DNA from: Pseudomonadota bacterium
GTDB lineage: Bacteria; Pseudomonadota; Gammaproteobacteria; Burkholderiales; Burkholderiaceae_C
Assembly (NCBI GenBank): GCA_021845505.1
Contig: JAJZVU010000017.1
Span: 1-64,000, forward strand
Reading direction: 5' to 3'
DNA: 64,000 nucleotides
The notes beneath the pieces were generated by a model. It did not search any database and was not told the DNA's origin. It saw only the letters and a program-made list of their open reading frames with translations. This document shows, piece after piece, positions 10,327-20,223 of this stretch (the stretch's first letter is position 1; each line of letters begins with the position of its first letter). The position numbers and the translations under genes were made by a program.

Positions 10327-11524
10327 GAGCCTGCCCGGCGCGGTGCTGGTCGGCGCCGACGTCGGGCAGCCCCATCCCGACCCGCAACTCCACGAACTGC
10401 GCGAACTCGCGGTATCGGCCGGCCTGCACCCGGCCGGCTCGACTTTCAGCCGCCGGCGCAGCATCGACCCGGCGCTGTACCTGGGCTCGGGCAAGGTCGC
10501 CGAAATCCGTCAGCAGGTGCTCGACGCGCAGGCTGGTTGCGTGTTGTTCGATGCCGCGCTGTCGCCGGTGCAGCAGCGCAACCTGGAGCGCGAGATCGGC
10601 GTTCCGGTGTGGGACCGCACCGCGTTGATCCTGGAGATCTTCGCCCGCCGCGCGCGCAGCGGGGAGGGCAAGCTGCAGGTCGAACTGGCCCGGCTGCGCC
10701 ACGCGGCGACGCGGCTGGTGCGCGGCTGGACCCACCTGGAGCGCCAGCAGGGCGGCATCGGCCTGCGCGGCGGACCGGGCGAGAAGCAGATCGAACTCGA
10801 CCGCCGCATGCTCGAGGACAAGATCAAGCAGCTGCAGCTGCGCCTGCGCAAGTTGCAGCGCCAGCGCGGCACCCAGCGGCGCGCCAGGCGCCGCGGCGCG
10901 CAGTTGCAGGTGTCGATCGTCGGCTACACCAACGCCGGCAAGAGCACGCTGTTCAACGCGCTGACCCATGCGCAGGCCTACGCGGCCGACCAGCTGTTCG
11001 CGACGCTGGACACGACGGCGCGCCGCGTCTGGCTGGCAGAGGGGGTGTACGCGGTGGTGTCCGACACCGTGGGATTCATACGCGATCTGCCGCACAGCCT
11101 GGTCGAGGCCTTCAAGGCCACGCTGGACGAGGCCACCGAGGCCGACGTTCTGCTGCACGTGGTGGACGTGTCCAATCCCCACGCCGAACAGCAGATCGAG
11201 CAGGTCCAGCAGGTGCTCGAGGAAATCGGGGCCGACGACATCCCGCAGATCCTGGTCTACAACAAGGTCGACAAGCTCGACGGCGCGGTGCCGCCCACAC
11301 GCCGGCGTGCGCTGCGTGACGGTGCGACGGGGCGTGCTAGCATCGCTGCCTTTGATGTCAGCGCGCTGAGCGGCGTCGGTCTGGACGCGCTGCGGCAGTT
11401 CCTCGCGGACCTGGCGCGACAGCATGCCGCGGCGGCCGCGGGGCGCGCTCCCGCCGTCGAGCCCGGCTCGCCATGGCCGGCGCGGCCGTCCGATGGCGGC
11501 GTCGATGCCGCGCACCACGCCTGA
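10301..11524 (+). CDS. hflX: Ribosome-splitting GTPase HflX
   Basis: HflX binds and dissociates stalled ribosomes, for example after heat shock. The N-terminal domain has YLGSGKV and the linker has the family motif [13 protein letters not shown]. The G domain carries [20 protein letters not shown] and YNKVD. The frame has no ATG near the expected start. The GTG at 10301 overlaps hfq by 26 bases and the GTG at 10343 follows the hfq stop; the latter would begin at LVGADVG, closer to other HflX proteins, so the start is uncertain. The stop TGA overlaps the hflK ATG. Confidence 0.93.
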   Translation: MQASPRLPESLPGAVLVGADVGQPHPDPQLHELRELAVSAGLHPAGSTFSRRRSIDPALYLGSGKVAEIRQQVLDAQAGCVLFDAALSPVQQRNLEREIGVPVWDRTALILEIFARRARSGEGKLQVELARLRHAATRLVRGWTHLERQQGGIGLRGGPGEKQIELDRRMLEDKIKQLQLRLRKLQRQRGTQRRARRRGAQLQVSIVGYTNAGKSTLFNALTHAQAYAADQLFATLDTTARRVWLAEGVYAVVSDTVGFIRDLPHSLVEAFKATLDEATEADVLLHVVDVSNPHAEQQIEQVQQVLEEIGADDIPQILVYNKVDKLDGAVPPTRRRALRDGATGRASIAAFDVSALSGVGLDALRQFLADLARQHAAAAAGRAPAVEPGSPWPARPSDGGVDAAHHA

Positions 11525-12960
11525 TGCCCCAGCTGCCGATGCGATTCCTGCTTACTTTCACGTCCGTCGGGCGGCCCGGCCCGCTGGCCGCCGATGGCGA
11601 CCCCGAGGGCGGCCGCGACGGGCGCAATGCCGCGGGCGGTGGCGACGGTCGCGGCGGTCCGCCGCCCGACTCCGATCGGCGCAATCCCCGCCCCGCAGGC
11701 GGACCTCCCGACCTCGACGATCTGTGGCGGGACTTCAACCGCAAGCTCAACGGCCTGTTCGGCCGCCGGGGCGGCGGACGCGGGGGCGGCTTCCGCCCGC
11801 CGCGCCGGCCGGGCCGCCTTCGCCCGACACCCCAGGTGCTGTCGCGCGGCCTGCTGGCGCTGCTCGTGCTGCTGGCGCTGGGCTGGCTGGGCTCGGGTTT
11901 CTTTGTCGTGCGGCAGGGACAGGTCGCGGTGGTCAGCAGCCTGGGGGCCTCGGTGTCGGTCGCGCAGCCGGGGCTGAACTGGCACGATCCGGCGCCCTTC
12001 GGCAGCGCCGTGCTGGTCGACATCGCCACCTTGCGCACCCAGCCGGTGGGCGACTCCAGCGTCGGCACCCTCAGCGGGGCGCCGCGCTCGTCGATGCTCA
12101 CCTCCGACGGCGATATCGTCGACCTGCGCTTGAGCGCGCAATGGCGGGTCGGCAAGCCGCTGGACTATGTGTACGGCGACCGCGATCCCGACGCGGCTGT
12201 CGCGCAGGCCGGCGAGCAGGCGATCCGCGGGGTGGTGGGCTCGCTGACCCTCGATCAGGTGTTGCATGGCGACCGCGCGCTGCTCGCCCGCCAGGCGCAG
12301 CAACGCATGCAGCAGTTGCTCGACCGCTGGCACAGCGGGGTCCACGTGACCGACCTGAGCATCCAGCGGCTGCAGGTGCCGCAGGCGGTGCGCGCCGCCG
12401 ACGAGAACGCGCGCAAGGCCGCGCTCGATTCCCAGCGCCTGCTGGCCGATGCGCGGGCCTACGCCCAGGACGTGCTGCCGCGCGCGCAGGCCAGCGCGGA
12501 CGCCCTGCTGCAGCAGGCCCGGGGCTACAAGGCCAGCGTGGTGGCGCGGGCGCAAGGCGATGCGGCGCGCTTCAACCTCATCTACGACGAATATCGCAAG
12601 GCGCCGCAGGTCACCCGCGAGGGGCTGTACCTGCAGACCATGCGGCATATCCTCGCCCGCGTGACCAAGGTGGTGGTCAGCTCGAAGGGCTCGAACAACC
12701 TGGTCTACCTGCCGCTCGACCGCTTGCAGCAGGCTCCCGGGCAGGCGGGCGCGCCGCTCGCCGGCGCCTCGGCGCCGGGTTCCGGCGCGGCGCTGTCGGG
12801 GCTGCCCGCGGGGGTCGCGCAGACCCTGGGCGCGGGTTCCGGGTCGGCCGGCCCGGCTTCGGCGGCCGCGCCGCAGACCAGCACCCCCGCGCCCGCCAGC
12901 GTGCCGCGCGATACCCGGCGCGGCGTGCGCGACAGCCTGCGCCAACGCGATTCCCGCTGA
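11524..12960 (+). CDS. hflK: FtsH protease regulator subunit HflK
   Basis: HflK forms, with HflC, the large membrane cage around FtsH that limits its proteolysis. The ATG at 11524 shares a base with the hflX stop (TGATG) and gives 478 residues. The order is a Gly/Arg/Pro-rich cytoplasmic N-terminus, one transmembrane helix at about residues 106-130, an SPFH/band-7 domain, a helical region and a low-complexity Ala/Ser/Gly-rich C-terminus. An in-frame start at 11473 would add only sequence that overlaps hflX. Confidence 0.95.
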   Translation: MPQLPMRFLLTFTSVGRPGPLAADGDPEGGRDGRNAAGGGDGRGGPPPDSDRRNPRPAGGPPDLDDLWRDFNRKLNGLFGRRGGGRGGGFRPPRRPGRLRPTPQVLSRGLLALLVLLALGWLGSGFFVVRQGQVAVVSSLGASVSVAQPGLNWHDPAPFGSAVLVDIATLRTQPVGDSSVGTLSGAPRSSMLTSDGDIVDLRLSAQWRVGKPLDYVYGDRDPDAAVAQAGEQAIRGVVGSLTLDQVLHGDRALLARQAQQRMQQLLDRWHSGVHVTDLSIQRLQVPQAVRAADENARKAALDSQRLLADARAYAQDVLPRAQASADALLQQARGYKASVVARAQGDAARFNLIYDEYRKAPQVTREGLYLQTMRHILARVTKVVVSSKGSNNLVYLPLDRLQQAPGQAGAPLAGASAPGSGAALSGLPAGVAQTLGAGSGSAGPASAAAPQTSTPAPASVPRDTRRGVRDSLRQRDSR

Positions 12961-12976
12961 GAAGGTGTGAACATCG

Positions 12977-13876
12977 ATGAATCGTCTCGCCGCCATCGTC
13001 GTGTCGGTCGTGCTGCTGCTGGCGGCAGCCGCCTCCAGCGTGTTCGTCGTGCACCGCGGCCAGTACGCGGCCGTGTACGCGATGGGCCGGGTCGAGCGCG
13101 TGCACAGCCGGCCCGGGCTGTACTTCAAGTGGCCGACCCCGGTGGAGAACGTGGTGTTCATCGACGCGCGGGTGCTGAGCCTGCGCAGCGTGCAGGCCGA
13201 CACCCTGGCCACCAGCGGCCGGCACAACCTGGTGGTGCGCTGGTTCATCAAGTGGCGGGTCGCCGATCCGCGAAGCTTCCTGCACGCCTTCGGTGCCAGC
13301 GAGTCGGCCGCCGACGATCGCCTGGCCGCGGCGATGCGCTCCAGCCTGGGGACCGACCTGTCGGCGCTGGACCTGCATGCCGCGCTGCAGGCCCAGGCCA
13401 CCGAACTGCCGGGCAAGCTGCGCGCCCAGCTCGCCGCCGCGCTGCGCGACAGCGGGGTGGAGGTGGTCGACGCCGGACTGACCCAGATGGACTACAGCGC
13501 CGACGTCACCGACGCGGTGTACAGGCGCATGGCCGCGGCCCGCACGCTGGTGGCCGACCGCACGCGCGCCCAGGGACAGGCGCAGGCGGCGCAGATCCGC
13601 GCGCAGGCCGACCGCGAGCGCGAGGTGCTGCTGGCGCAGGCCTACCGCAAGGCGCAGACCTTGAAGGGCGAGGGTGACGCCGAGGCCGCGCAGATCGATG
13701 CCGACGCATTCGGCAAGGATCCGCGCTTCGCGTCCTTCTACCGCAGCCTGGAGGCGTACCGCGCGAGCTTCGACAGCCGGCGCGACGTGCTGGTGCTCGA
13801 CCCCTCGAGCGCATTCTTCCGCTACCTGCGCGATCCCTCGGGGGATGCCGGCGGCAAGGCGGCGCGCAAGCGCTGA
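12977..13876 (+). CDS. hflC: FtsH protease regulator subunit HflC
   Basis: This 299-residue partner of HflK has a short N-terminus, one transmembrane helix at about residues 4-24, an SPFH domain (VHRGQYAAVYAMGRV and RPGLYFKWP) and a C-terminal helical segment (EAAQIDADAFGKDPRFASFYRSLEAYR) that is diagnostic for HflC. It starts 17 bases after hflK, so the two subunits come from one message. Confidence 0.95.
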   Translation: MNRLAAIVVSVVLLLAAAASSVFVVHRGQYAAVYAMGRVERVHSRPGLYFKWPTPVENVVFIDARVLSLRSVQADTLATSGRHNLVVRWFIKWRVADPRSFLHAFGASESAADDRLAAAMRSSLGTDLSALDLHAALQAQATELPGKLRAQLAAALRDSGVEVVDAGLTQMDYSADVTDAVYRRMAAARTLVADRTRAQGQAQAAQIRAQADREREVLLAQAYRKAQTLKGEGDAEAAQIDADAFGKDPRFASFYRSLEAYRASFDSRRDVLVLDPSSAFFRYLRDPSGDAGGKAARKR

Positions 13877-13890
13877 GTCGCCGCGACGCG

Positions 13891-13913
13891 GCCGCTTCGG
13901 CGGCGCCTAGAAT
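13891..13913 (+). promoter_or_regulatory. UUCG-tetraloop hairpin followed by a -10 box, hflC-hisZ gap
   Basis: GCCGC-TTCG-GCGGC (13891-13904) is a stem closed over a UUCG tetraloop, an extra-stable RNA hairpin that could end or stabilise the hflKC message. It is followed by TAGAAT (13908-13913), a -10 hexamer 37 bases before hisZ. The CGCCTAGAATGC block is shared with the element ahead of yfgM. Confidence 0.45.
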
Positions 13914-13950
13914 GCGCGCTGGCATTGGCTGAACCCCGACCCGAGTCTGC

Positions 13951-15123
13951 ATGACCGCCTGGCTGCTTCCCGAGCGTTTTTCCGACGTCCTTCCCAGCGA
14001 AGCCGCCGCGATCGAGGCGCTGCGCCGGATGCTGCTCGACCACGTCGCCAGCCACGGCTATGAACTGGTCATTCCGCCGCTGCTCGAATTCGTCGACTCG
14101 CTGCTGTCGGGAACCGGCCAGGACCTGGACCTGCAGACCTTCAAGCTGGTCGACCAGGTGTCCGGGCGCGCGCTGGGGCTGCGCGCCGACATGACCCCGC
14201 AGGCGGCGCGCATCGACGCGCACCTGCTGAACCGGCAGGGCATCGTGCGGCTGTGCTATTGCGGCAGCGTGGTGCATACCCATGCGCAGGGCGTGTACGC
14301 GACTCGCGAACCCCTGCAATTCGGGGTCGAGTGCTACGGCCATGGCGGGCTGGAGGCCGACCTCGAGGTGCAGCGGCTGGCGCTGCGCAGCCTGCAGCTG
14401 GCGGGCTTCCAGGGGCTGGCGCTGGGCTTGTCCGACGCGCGGCTGGTGCGTGGAGTGCTGGGCGGCCTGGTGGCCGGTCCGGCGCGGCTGTCGGCGATGC
14501 TCGAGGCGCTTGCGCGCAAGGACGTGGCGCGCCTGGGCCAGCTCACCCAGGGGTTGCCGCAGGCGCAGCGCGACCCCATCCTGGCGCTGTGCGACCTGTA
14601 CGGCGACGTGTCGGTGCTCGAGCAGGCGCGCAAGGTGCTGCCGCGGCGCGACGCGGTGGAGCAGGCGCTGGGGGACCTCGACCGGCTGGCGCGGGCGCAT
14701 GCCGCGGCGGGCTGCGAAGTGCAGATCGATCTGGCCGACATGCGGGGCTATCATTACCACACCGGGGTGATTTTCGCGATCTACGCCAAGGACCGTCCCG
14801 ATGCGCTGGCGCGTGGCGGCCGTTACGACGAAATCGGCGCCAGCTTCGGGCGCTCCCGGCCGGCGACCGGGTTCTCGCTGGACCTGCGCGAACTCGTGCG
14901 TGGCGCGGCGATGGCGCGGCCGCGCGCCGCGGTGCGGGCGCAGTGGTCGGAGCAGCCCGGCTATGCCGGCGCGGTGCGTGCGTTGCGCGACAGCGGCGAG
15001 GTGGTCATCGAACTGCCCGCCGGGGCGCGATTCGAGAGCGACGGCTTCCGGCTCGACCGCGAACTGGCCTGCACCGACGGCAAGTGGTTCGTGCGAGCCT
15101 GTGGCGAGGCGGACGCGCGGTGA
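13951..15123 (+). CDS. hisZ: ATP phosphoribosyltransferase regulatory subunit HisZ
   Basis: HisZ is a paralog of the HisS catalytic core that lacks synthetase activity and activates the short form of HisG in histidine biosynthesis. The 390-residue protein starts with WLLPERFSDVLPSEA and keeps class II synthetase-like motifs (LRADMTPQAARIDAHLL, YHTGVIFAIYA and GGRYDEIG) but has no C-terminal anticodon domain. Its place between hflC and purA is typical for Burkholderiales. The rest of the his genes are not nearby. Confidence 0.95.
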   Translation: MTAWLLPERFSDVLPSEAAAIEALRRMLLDHVASHGYELVIPPLLEFVDSLLSGTGQDLDLQTFKLVDQVSGRALGLRADMTPQAARIDAHLLNRQGIVRLCYCGSVVHTHAQGVYATREPLQFGVECYGHGGLEADLEVQRLALRSLQLAGFQGLALGLSDARLVRGVLGGLVAGPARLSAMLEALARKDVARLGQLTQGLPQAQRDPILALCDLYGDVSVLEQARKVLPRRDAVEQALGDLDRLARAHAAAGCEVQIDLADMRGYHYHTGVIFAIYAKDRPDALARGGRYDEIGASFGRSRPATGFSLDLRELVRGAAMARPRAAVRAQWSEQPGYAGAVRALRDSGEVVIELPAGARFESDGFRLDRELACTDGKWFVRACGEADAR

Positions 15124-15173
15124 GGCCGGGCGCGCAAGTCGGCGCAGGGCTCGCGCGCCATTCCCATTCCTAG

Positions 15174-16514
<1,341 letters not shown>

Positions 16515-16581
16515 CCCCGCACGATTCGCACGGGCAAGGGCTCGACCGACGATTTCCCGCACTCCCTGGGCGCACAAGGCC

Positions 16582-17106
16582 ATGCTGAGCGAAGACGGCA
16601 AGAACATGTACGTATCGTGGGACGAATACCACGCCCTGATCGAAAAGCTCGCGCTGAAGATCTTCAAATCGGGGTGGGAGTTCGACCAGATCCTGTGCCT
16701 GGCACGCGGGGGAACGCGACCCGGCGACGTGTTGTCGCGGGTGTTCGACAAGCCGCTGGCGATCATGTCCACCAGTTCCTACGGTCGCGGACCGAACGCC
16801 GAGCGCGCCCAGGTCGAGATGGCCAGCTACATCACCATGCCGCGGGGCCAGCTCAGCGGCCGCGTGCTGCTGGTCGACGACCTGGCCGACTCGGGCGAGA
16901 CGCTGCGCGCTGTGGCCGACCGGTTGCGCGCCGGACCGCTGGACATCTCCGAGCTGCGCACCGCGGTGATCTGGGTCAAGGGCATTTCGACGGTGCTTCC
17001 CGACTACTACGTCGAGATGCTCCCGTCCAGCCCGTGGATCCATCAGCCCTTCGAGGAATACGACACCCTGCGCCCGGCCAAGCTGGCCGAGCGCTGGAAG
17101 TTCTGA
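16582..17106 (+). CDS. Purine-type phosphoribosyltransferase (Gpt/Hpt-like)
   Basis: This 174-residue type I phosphoribosyltransferase has the PRPP-binding loop VLLVDDLADSGETL and an upstream LARGGTRPGDVLS segment. It probably salvages hypoxanthine, xanthine or guanine, as expected for the gene that follows purA in Burkholderiales, but the exact base cannot be read from the sequence. The ATG at 16582 is used. An in-frame ATG at 16609 (MYVSWDEYHALI) is a credible alternative that starts where the conserved part begins. Confidence 0.88.
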   Translation: MLSEDGKNMYVSWDEYHALIEKLALKIFKSGWEFDQILCLARGGTRPGDVLSRVFDKPLAIMSTSSYGRGPNAERAQVEMASYITMPRGQLSGRVLLVDDLADSGETLRAVADRLRAGPLDISELRTAVIWVKGISTVLPDYYVEMLPSSPWIHQPFEEYDTLRPAKLAERWKF

Positions 17107-17112
17107 CTGCGG

Positions 17113-17130
17113 CGCCGCCTCATCGCGGCG
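17113..17130. terminator. Small hairpin between convergent genes
   Basis: CGCCGC (17113-17118) pairs with GCGGCG (17125-17130) over a 6-base loop. The stop codon of the leftward CbiX-like gene (17120-17122) lies inside the loop. There is no T-run, so intrinsic termination is only a possibility. Confidence 0.3.
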
Positions 17131-17554
17131 GCGTCGCACCCAGGCAGCCCAGCGCATAGTCGGCAAGCGCCTGCCACAGCAGCGGGCTGTCGCCGGCAGC
17201 GGGCATCACCCGCACCCGCAGCCCGGGGTGGCGATCGCACGCCGCTTCGACCTGGCGTGCGACATCCTCGACCAGGTGCGCTCCGCTGCCCAGGAACAGC
17301 GGGACGACCAGCAGGTCGAGTTGCCCGGCGGCCGCGCAGGCCTCGAGCGCCTGCGACAGCCGCGGGGACATGGACTCCAGGAAGCACAGCTCGGCGTCGA
17401 CCCCCGGCCGGCCGGCCCGCAGCCGCTCGAGCACCCGCTCGAAAGGGTGCGCCCATTGCGGCTGGCGCGAGCCGTGCGCGAGCAGCAGCAGCCGCGGCGG
17501 GGCCGCTGCGGACGGGCAGGGATGCGGGACATCGCCGGGCGCGGGTCGGTTCAT
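17120..17554 (-). CDS. CbiX/SirB-type sirohydrochlorin chelatase-like protein
   Basis: This 144-residue protein carries the small chelatase fold signature LLLLAHGSRQPQW near the N-terminus, whose His is a metal or tetrapyrrole ligand in the family, and PLFLGSGAHLVEDV in the second half. Proteins of this size insert cobalt, nickel or iron into sirohydrochlorin. Other tetrapyrrole genes are not nearby. The start is the ATG at 17554-17552, at MNRPAPGDV. Longer in-frame versions extend into the neighbouring promoter region and do not look coding. Confidence 0.8.
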   Translation of the reverse strand: MNRPAPGDVPHPCPSAAAPPRLLLLAHGSRQPQWAHPFERVLERLRAGRPGVDAELCFLESMSPRLSQALEACAAAGQLDLLVVPLFLGSGAHLVEDVARQVEAACDRHPGLRVRVMPAAGDSPLLWQALADYALGCLGATPPR

Positions 17555-17631
17555 CGTCGGGGGGCGTTTCGGGCGGGCGGGGGTGCAGCCGGCCATTGTG
17601 CCTCGCGCAGCGGGCGTCGCCAGCGAAGGCC

Positions 17632-17660
17632 TTGGCACTCGTGAAAAAGCGTGGCAAAAT
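17632..17660 (+). promoter_or_regulatory. Sigma-70-type promoter of the glycosyltransferase gene
   Basis: TTGGCA (17632-17637), 17 bases and CAAAAT (17655-17660) form a promoter of good spacing. It would start a message with about a 230-base leader before the glycosyltransferase ATG. It is the only clear promoter in the 17555-17895 gap. Confidence 0.5.
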
Positions 17661-17895
17661 GTATGCAGATGTGACGCGCAGCTGCGCAGGCTGTTGCAGC
17701 GTGCGGTCACGTCGTGCACTCGCATCGTGCACTCGTATCGCGCAGTCGCATCGGGTTGTCGCGCAGTGTTTCGCATCGCAGAAAAACACGCGCACCGCCG
17801 GTACGCGTCCCCCGCCTGGCCAGGGGACGCGTGCGGGCGTTGACGGTCAAACCGACCTTTTCGGGGGACACGCCGTTGAATCGAAGGAGTCCCTC
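17661..17895 (+). other. Long structured leader of the glycosyltransferase gene
   Basis: The region has no gene. It contains a 12-bp palindrome (GCGCAGCTGCGC), a 13-bp tandem repeat (17712-17750), a perfect 10-bp hairpin with ACGCGTCCCC (17803-17812) and GGGGACGCGT (17823-17832), and the small palindrome TTGACGGTCAA, before the ribosome-binding site AAGGAG at 17884. No known riboswitch class is recognised. A post-transcriptional control role is inferred from structure and length only. Confidence 0.5.
17712..17750 (+). repeat. 13-bp tandem repeat, three copies
   Basis: TCGTGCACTCGCA (17712-17724), TCGTGCACTCGTA (17725-17737) and TCGCGCAGTCGCA (17738-17750) lie head to tail, with a decayed fourth unit at 17751-17763. 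The repeat sits in the transcribed leader downstream of the predicted promoter. Confidence 0.8.
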
Positions 17896-19218
17896 ATGCA
17901 TTCGTTCCCCGCGCTGCGCCGCGACAAGGGCGACTGGCTGATCGCCGGCACGCTGCTGCTGGCGGTCGCACTGCTGTTCTATCTGAGCCTGGGGCGCGAT
18001 GCCCTGCGACCGCTGCTGGATTCGCTGCACCGCCAGGGGTGGCACCACCTGCTGCTGCACGGCGGGGTTCTGCTCGGCTATCTGGGCCTGGGCCTGGCCG
18101 CGTTGCGGGTCGGGCTGTGGGCCTTGTACCGCCCGGCCGAACTGCCGGCGCCCGCCGATGCGCCGACCCTGACCGTGGTGATCCCCGCGTACAACGAGGG
18201 GGAGATGGTCGGGCGCTGCATCGATTCGGTCGCGCAGGCGCGCTATGCCCGCGAGCGCCTGCAGATCATCGCGGTGGACGACGGCAGCCGCGACGACACC
18301 TGGGAGCACATGCAGCGCGCTGCCGAGCGGCATCCGCAGCTGGTGCACTTGATCCGCTTCGAAGCCAACCGGGGCAAGCGGGCGGCGCTGGCGGCCGGCT
18401 TCGCCCGCGCGCACGGCCAGATCACCGTGACCATCGATTCCGACAGCGTGATCGAGGCCGACACCCTGCTGGCGATGGTGGCGCCTTTCCGCGACCCCCG
18501 GGTCGGCGGGGTCGCCGGGCGCGTCGCGGTGTACAACCGCCACGCCGGGTTGATCCCCCGCATGCTGCACGTGCGCTACGCGATGAGCTTCGACTTCCTG
18601 CGCGCCGCGCAGTCGACCCTGGGCAATGTCTATTGCTGCCCCGGCGCGCTGTCGGCCTATCGCACCGCCGCGGTGCGCCAGGTGCTGCCCGACTGGCTGC
18701 ACCAACGCTTCCTCGGCGCCGCCTGCACCATCGGCGAGGATCGGGCGTTGACCAACCACATGCTGGCGCTGGGCCTGGACGTGCGCTACCAGAGCAATGC
18801 CGTCGTGCATACGCTGGCGCCGCTGTCGTACCGCGGCCTGTGCAAGATGTTCCTGCGCTGGGGGCGCAGCCAGGTGCGCGAGGACTTGCGCCTGCTCGCC
18901 CTGCTGGGCCGGCGCCGCTGGCCGGCGCGCGTGCTGGCCGCGCTCGACGTGCTGGTCGGCCACTCGGCGCAGTTCCTCGGGCTGGTGGCGCTGCCTTCGG
19001 CTCTGTGGCTGGCGCTGCAGGAGCCGCGGCTGCTCGGCTACCTGGCGTTGGGGGTCGGCATCGGCGCGGCGCCGGGGATGGTGTACTTCCTGCGGCTGGA
19101 GAGGTCGCTGCACTGCGTCTACGGGCTGGTCTACGGCTTCTATTCGGCGTTGACCCTGTTCTGGATCATGCCCTACGCCGCCCTGACGGTGCGCGCCAGG
19201 GGCTGGCTGACGCGCTGA
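17896..19218 (+). CDS. Membrane family 2 glycosyltransferase (hyaluronan synthase/NodC/PgaC-like)
   Basis: The 440-residue protein has two N-terminal transmembrane helices (about residues 14-32 and 52-72), a GT-A catalytic domain with VIPAYNEGEMV, VDDGSRDDT, the metal-binding DSDS and the acid motif GEDRALT, then RWGRSQVRE (a variant of the processive QxxRW region), and a C-terminal block of three or more hydrophobic helices. This is the layout of processive polysaccharide synthases that polymerise and export a glycan. The sugar is unknown. The gene stands alone, without the partners of known pga or bcs operons. The ATG at 17896 has AAGGAG 7 bases upstream. Confidence 0.85.
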   Translation: MHSFPALRRDKGDWLIAGTLLLAVALLFYLSLGRDALRPLLDSLHRQGWHHLLLHGGVLLGYLGLGLAALRVGLWALYRPAELPAPADAPTLTVVIPAYNEGEMVGRCIDSVAQARYARERLQIIAVDDGSRDDTWEHMQRAAERHPQLVHLIRFEANRGKRAALAAGFARAHGQITVTIDSDSVIEADTLLAMVAPFRDPRVGGVAGRVAVYNRHAGLIPRMLHVRYAMSFDFLRAAQSTLGNVYCCPGALSAYRTAAVRQVLPDWLHQRFLGAACTIGEDRALTNHMLALGLDVRYQSNAVVHTLAPLSYRGLCKMFLRWGRSQVREDLRLLALLGRRRWPARVLAALDVLVGHSAQFLGLVALPSALWLALQEPRLLGYLALGVGIGAAPGMVYFLRLERSLHCVYGLVYGFYSALTLFWIMPYAALTVRARGWLTR

Positions 19219-19234
19219 GCGGGGCGGCGCTCAG
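19215..19234. terminator. Inverted repeat holding both convergent stop codons
   Basis: CTGAGCG (19215-19221) and CGCTCAG (19228-19234) are perfect complements with a 6-base loop. The TGA of the glycosyltransferase (19216-19218) and the stop of the leftward IclR gene (19231-19233) lie symmetrically in the two arms. There is no T-run. Confidence 0.45.
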
Positions 19235-20031
19235 GCCGGCAAGGCCTGGGCGCGTCCGCCCAGCCGCGCGGTGATCCGCGCCGCGCCCTCGCGCACCGCC
19301 TGTGCCGCCGGGCTGTCCCAGTCGGCATCCAGGCGCTCCTGGTGATCGAGCAGCGTGAGCACCAGCACCGCGTTGCCTTCGTGGTCGAAGGCCGCCGCGC
19401 TGAATGCGTTGACCCCCGGGATCGGGCGGCCGGCCGCGCGGCTGCAGCCATGCAGCCGAACCTCGGCGGTGATGCGTTCGAGTTCGGCGTCGCGTTCGGC
19501 CGCGCTGCGCCTGGGCGCCAGGCCGCGCAGCGCACCGGCCACCGGCCCGACCAGGCGTTCGCGGGGCAGCGCGGCGGCGAAGGCGCGGCCGGTCGCGGTT
19601 TCGAAAATCGACATCACGCTCCCCACCCGCAGCGCAATGTGCAGCGGTTGGCGCGCCTCCACCAGCCGGACCACGGTCGGGCCGAAATTGCCCCACACCG
19701 CCAACGCCACCGCGTGCCCGGTCTGCTCGGCCAGCTCCTGCAGCACCGGCTCGGCGGCGCGCAACGGGTCGAGTTGCTGCAGGCAGGCCAGGCCGATGCG
19801 CAGCGCTGCCGGGCCCAGGTGATAGTGGCCGCCGCCGGCCTGCTGCTCGACCAGTCCGACGCGCGAGTAGCTGACCAGATAGGGATGCGCGCGCGACGCG
19901 CTGAGTCCGGCGCGGGCGGCGAGGTCCTTCAACGCCAGCGGCCCGGGCGCGTCGGCCAGCGCGAGCAGCAGGCGCGAGCCGACCTCGATGGACTGGATCG
20001 CGCGCTGGGAGGACTTGTCGTCGTCGGGCAT
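19231..20031 (-). CDS. IclR-family transcriptional regulator, copy 1
   Basis: The 266-residue protein has an N-terminal winged HTH (about residues 12-70, LKDLAARAGLSASRAHPYLVSY) and a C-terminal IclR effector domain ending with PGVNAFSAAAFDHEGN. It is closely related to the second IclR gene at 23137: both start with I-Q-S-(I/V)-E-V-G-(S/G)-RLLLALAD and share AHPYLVS in the recognition helix. It is divergent from the metallo-beta-lactamase-fold gene and probably controls it. IclR proteins of this kind usually sense aromatic acids or their breakdown products. The start is the ATG ending at 20031. Confidence 0.9.
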   Translation of the reverse strand: MPDDDKSSQRAIQSIEVGSRLLLALADAPGPLALKDLAARAGLSASRAHPYLVSYSRVGLVEQQAGGGHYHLGPAALRIGLACLQQLDPLRAAEPVLQELAEQTGHAVALAVWGNFGPTVVRLVEARQPLHIALRVGSVMSIFETATGRAFAAALPRERLVGPVAGALRGLAPRRSAAERDAELERITAEVRLHGCSRAAGRPIPGVNAFSAAAFDHEGNAVLVLTLLDHQERLDADWDSPAAQAVREGAARITARLGGRAQALPA

Positions 20032-20067
20032 CGGGAGCGGGGAGGTGCGAGGCCATGGTAAATCTAT

Positions 20068-20097
20068 TTGACAATGACGAAAAGTGGTGACTATGCT
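20068..20097 (+). promoter_or_regulatory. Consensus promoter of the metallo-hydrolase/VOC/FAH operon
   Basis: TTGACA (20068-20073), 18 bases and TATGCT (20092-20097) form a near-consensus sigma-70 promoter facing the catabolic operon. The leader to the ATG at 20224 is about 120 bases. The promoter lies in the divergent gap with the IclR gene, so IclR control is likely. Confidence 0.7.
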
Positions 20098-20223
20098 ATC
20101 CCGCAGAGGACATGCGAACGCTTTTGTCATACGCGAACGAGAATCCCGACCCTCCTCCTCCCCTGCCCGCGGTGCGCGGCGGTTGTGACCGTCGGCCGCC
20201 GCCGGGCGTCTCCCGGAGACACC

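Noticed and set aside
17712-17763. Possible CRISPR array
   Set aside because: The units are 13 bp, directly adjacent and without spacers, and no cas genes are present. It is a simple tandem repeat.
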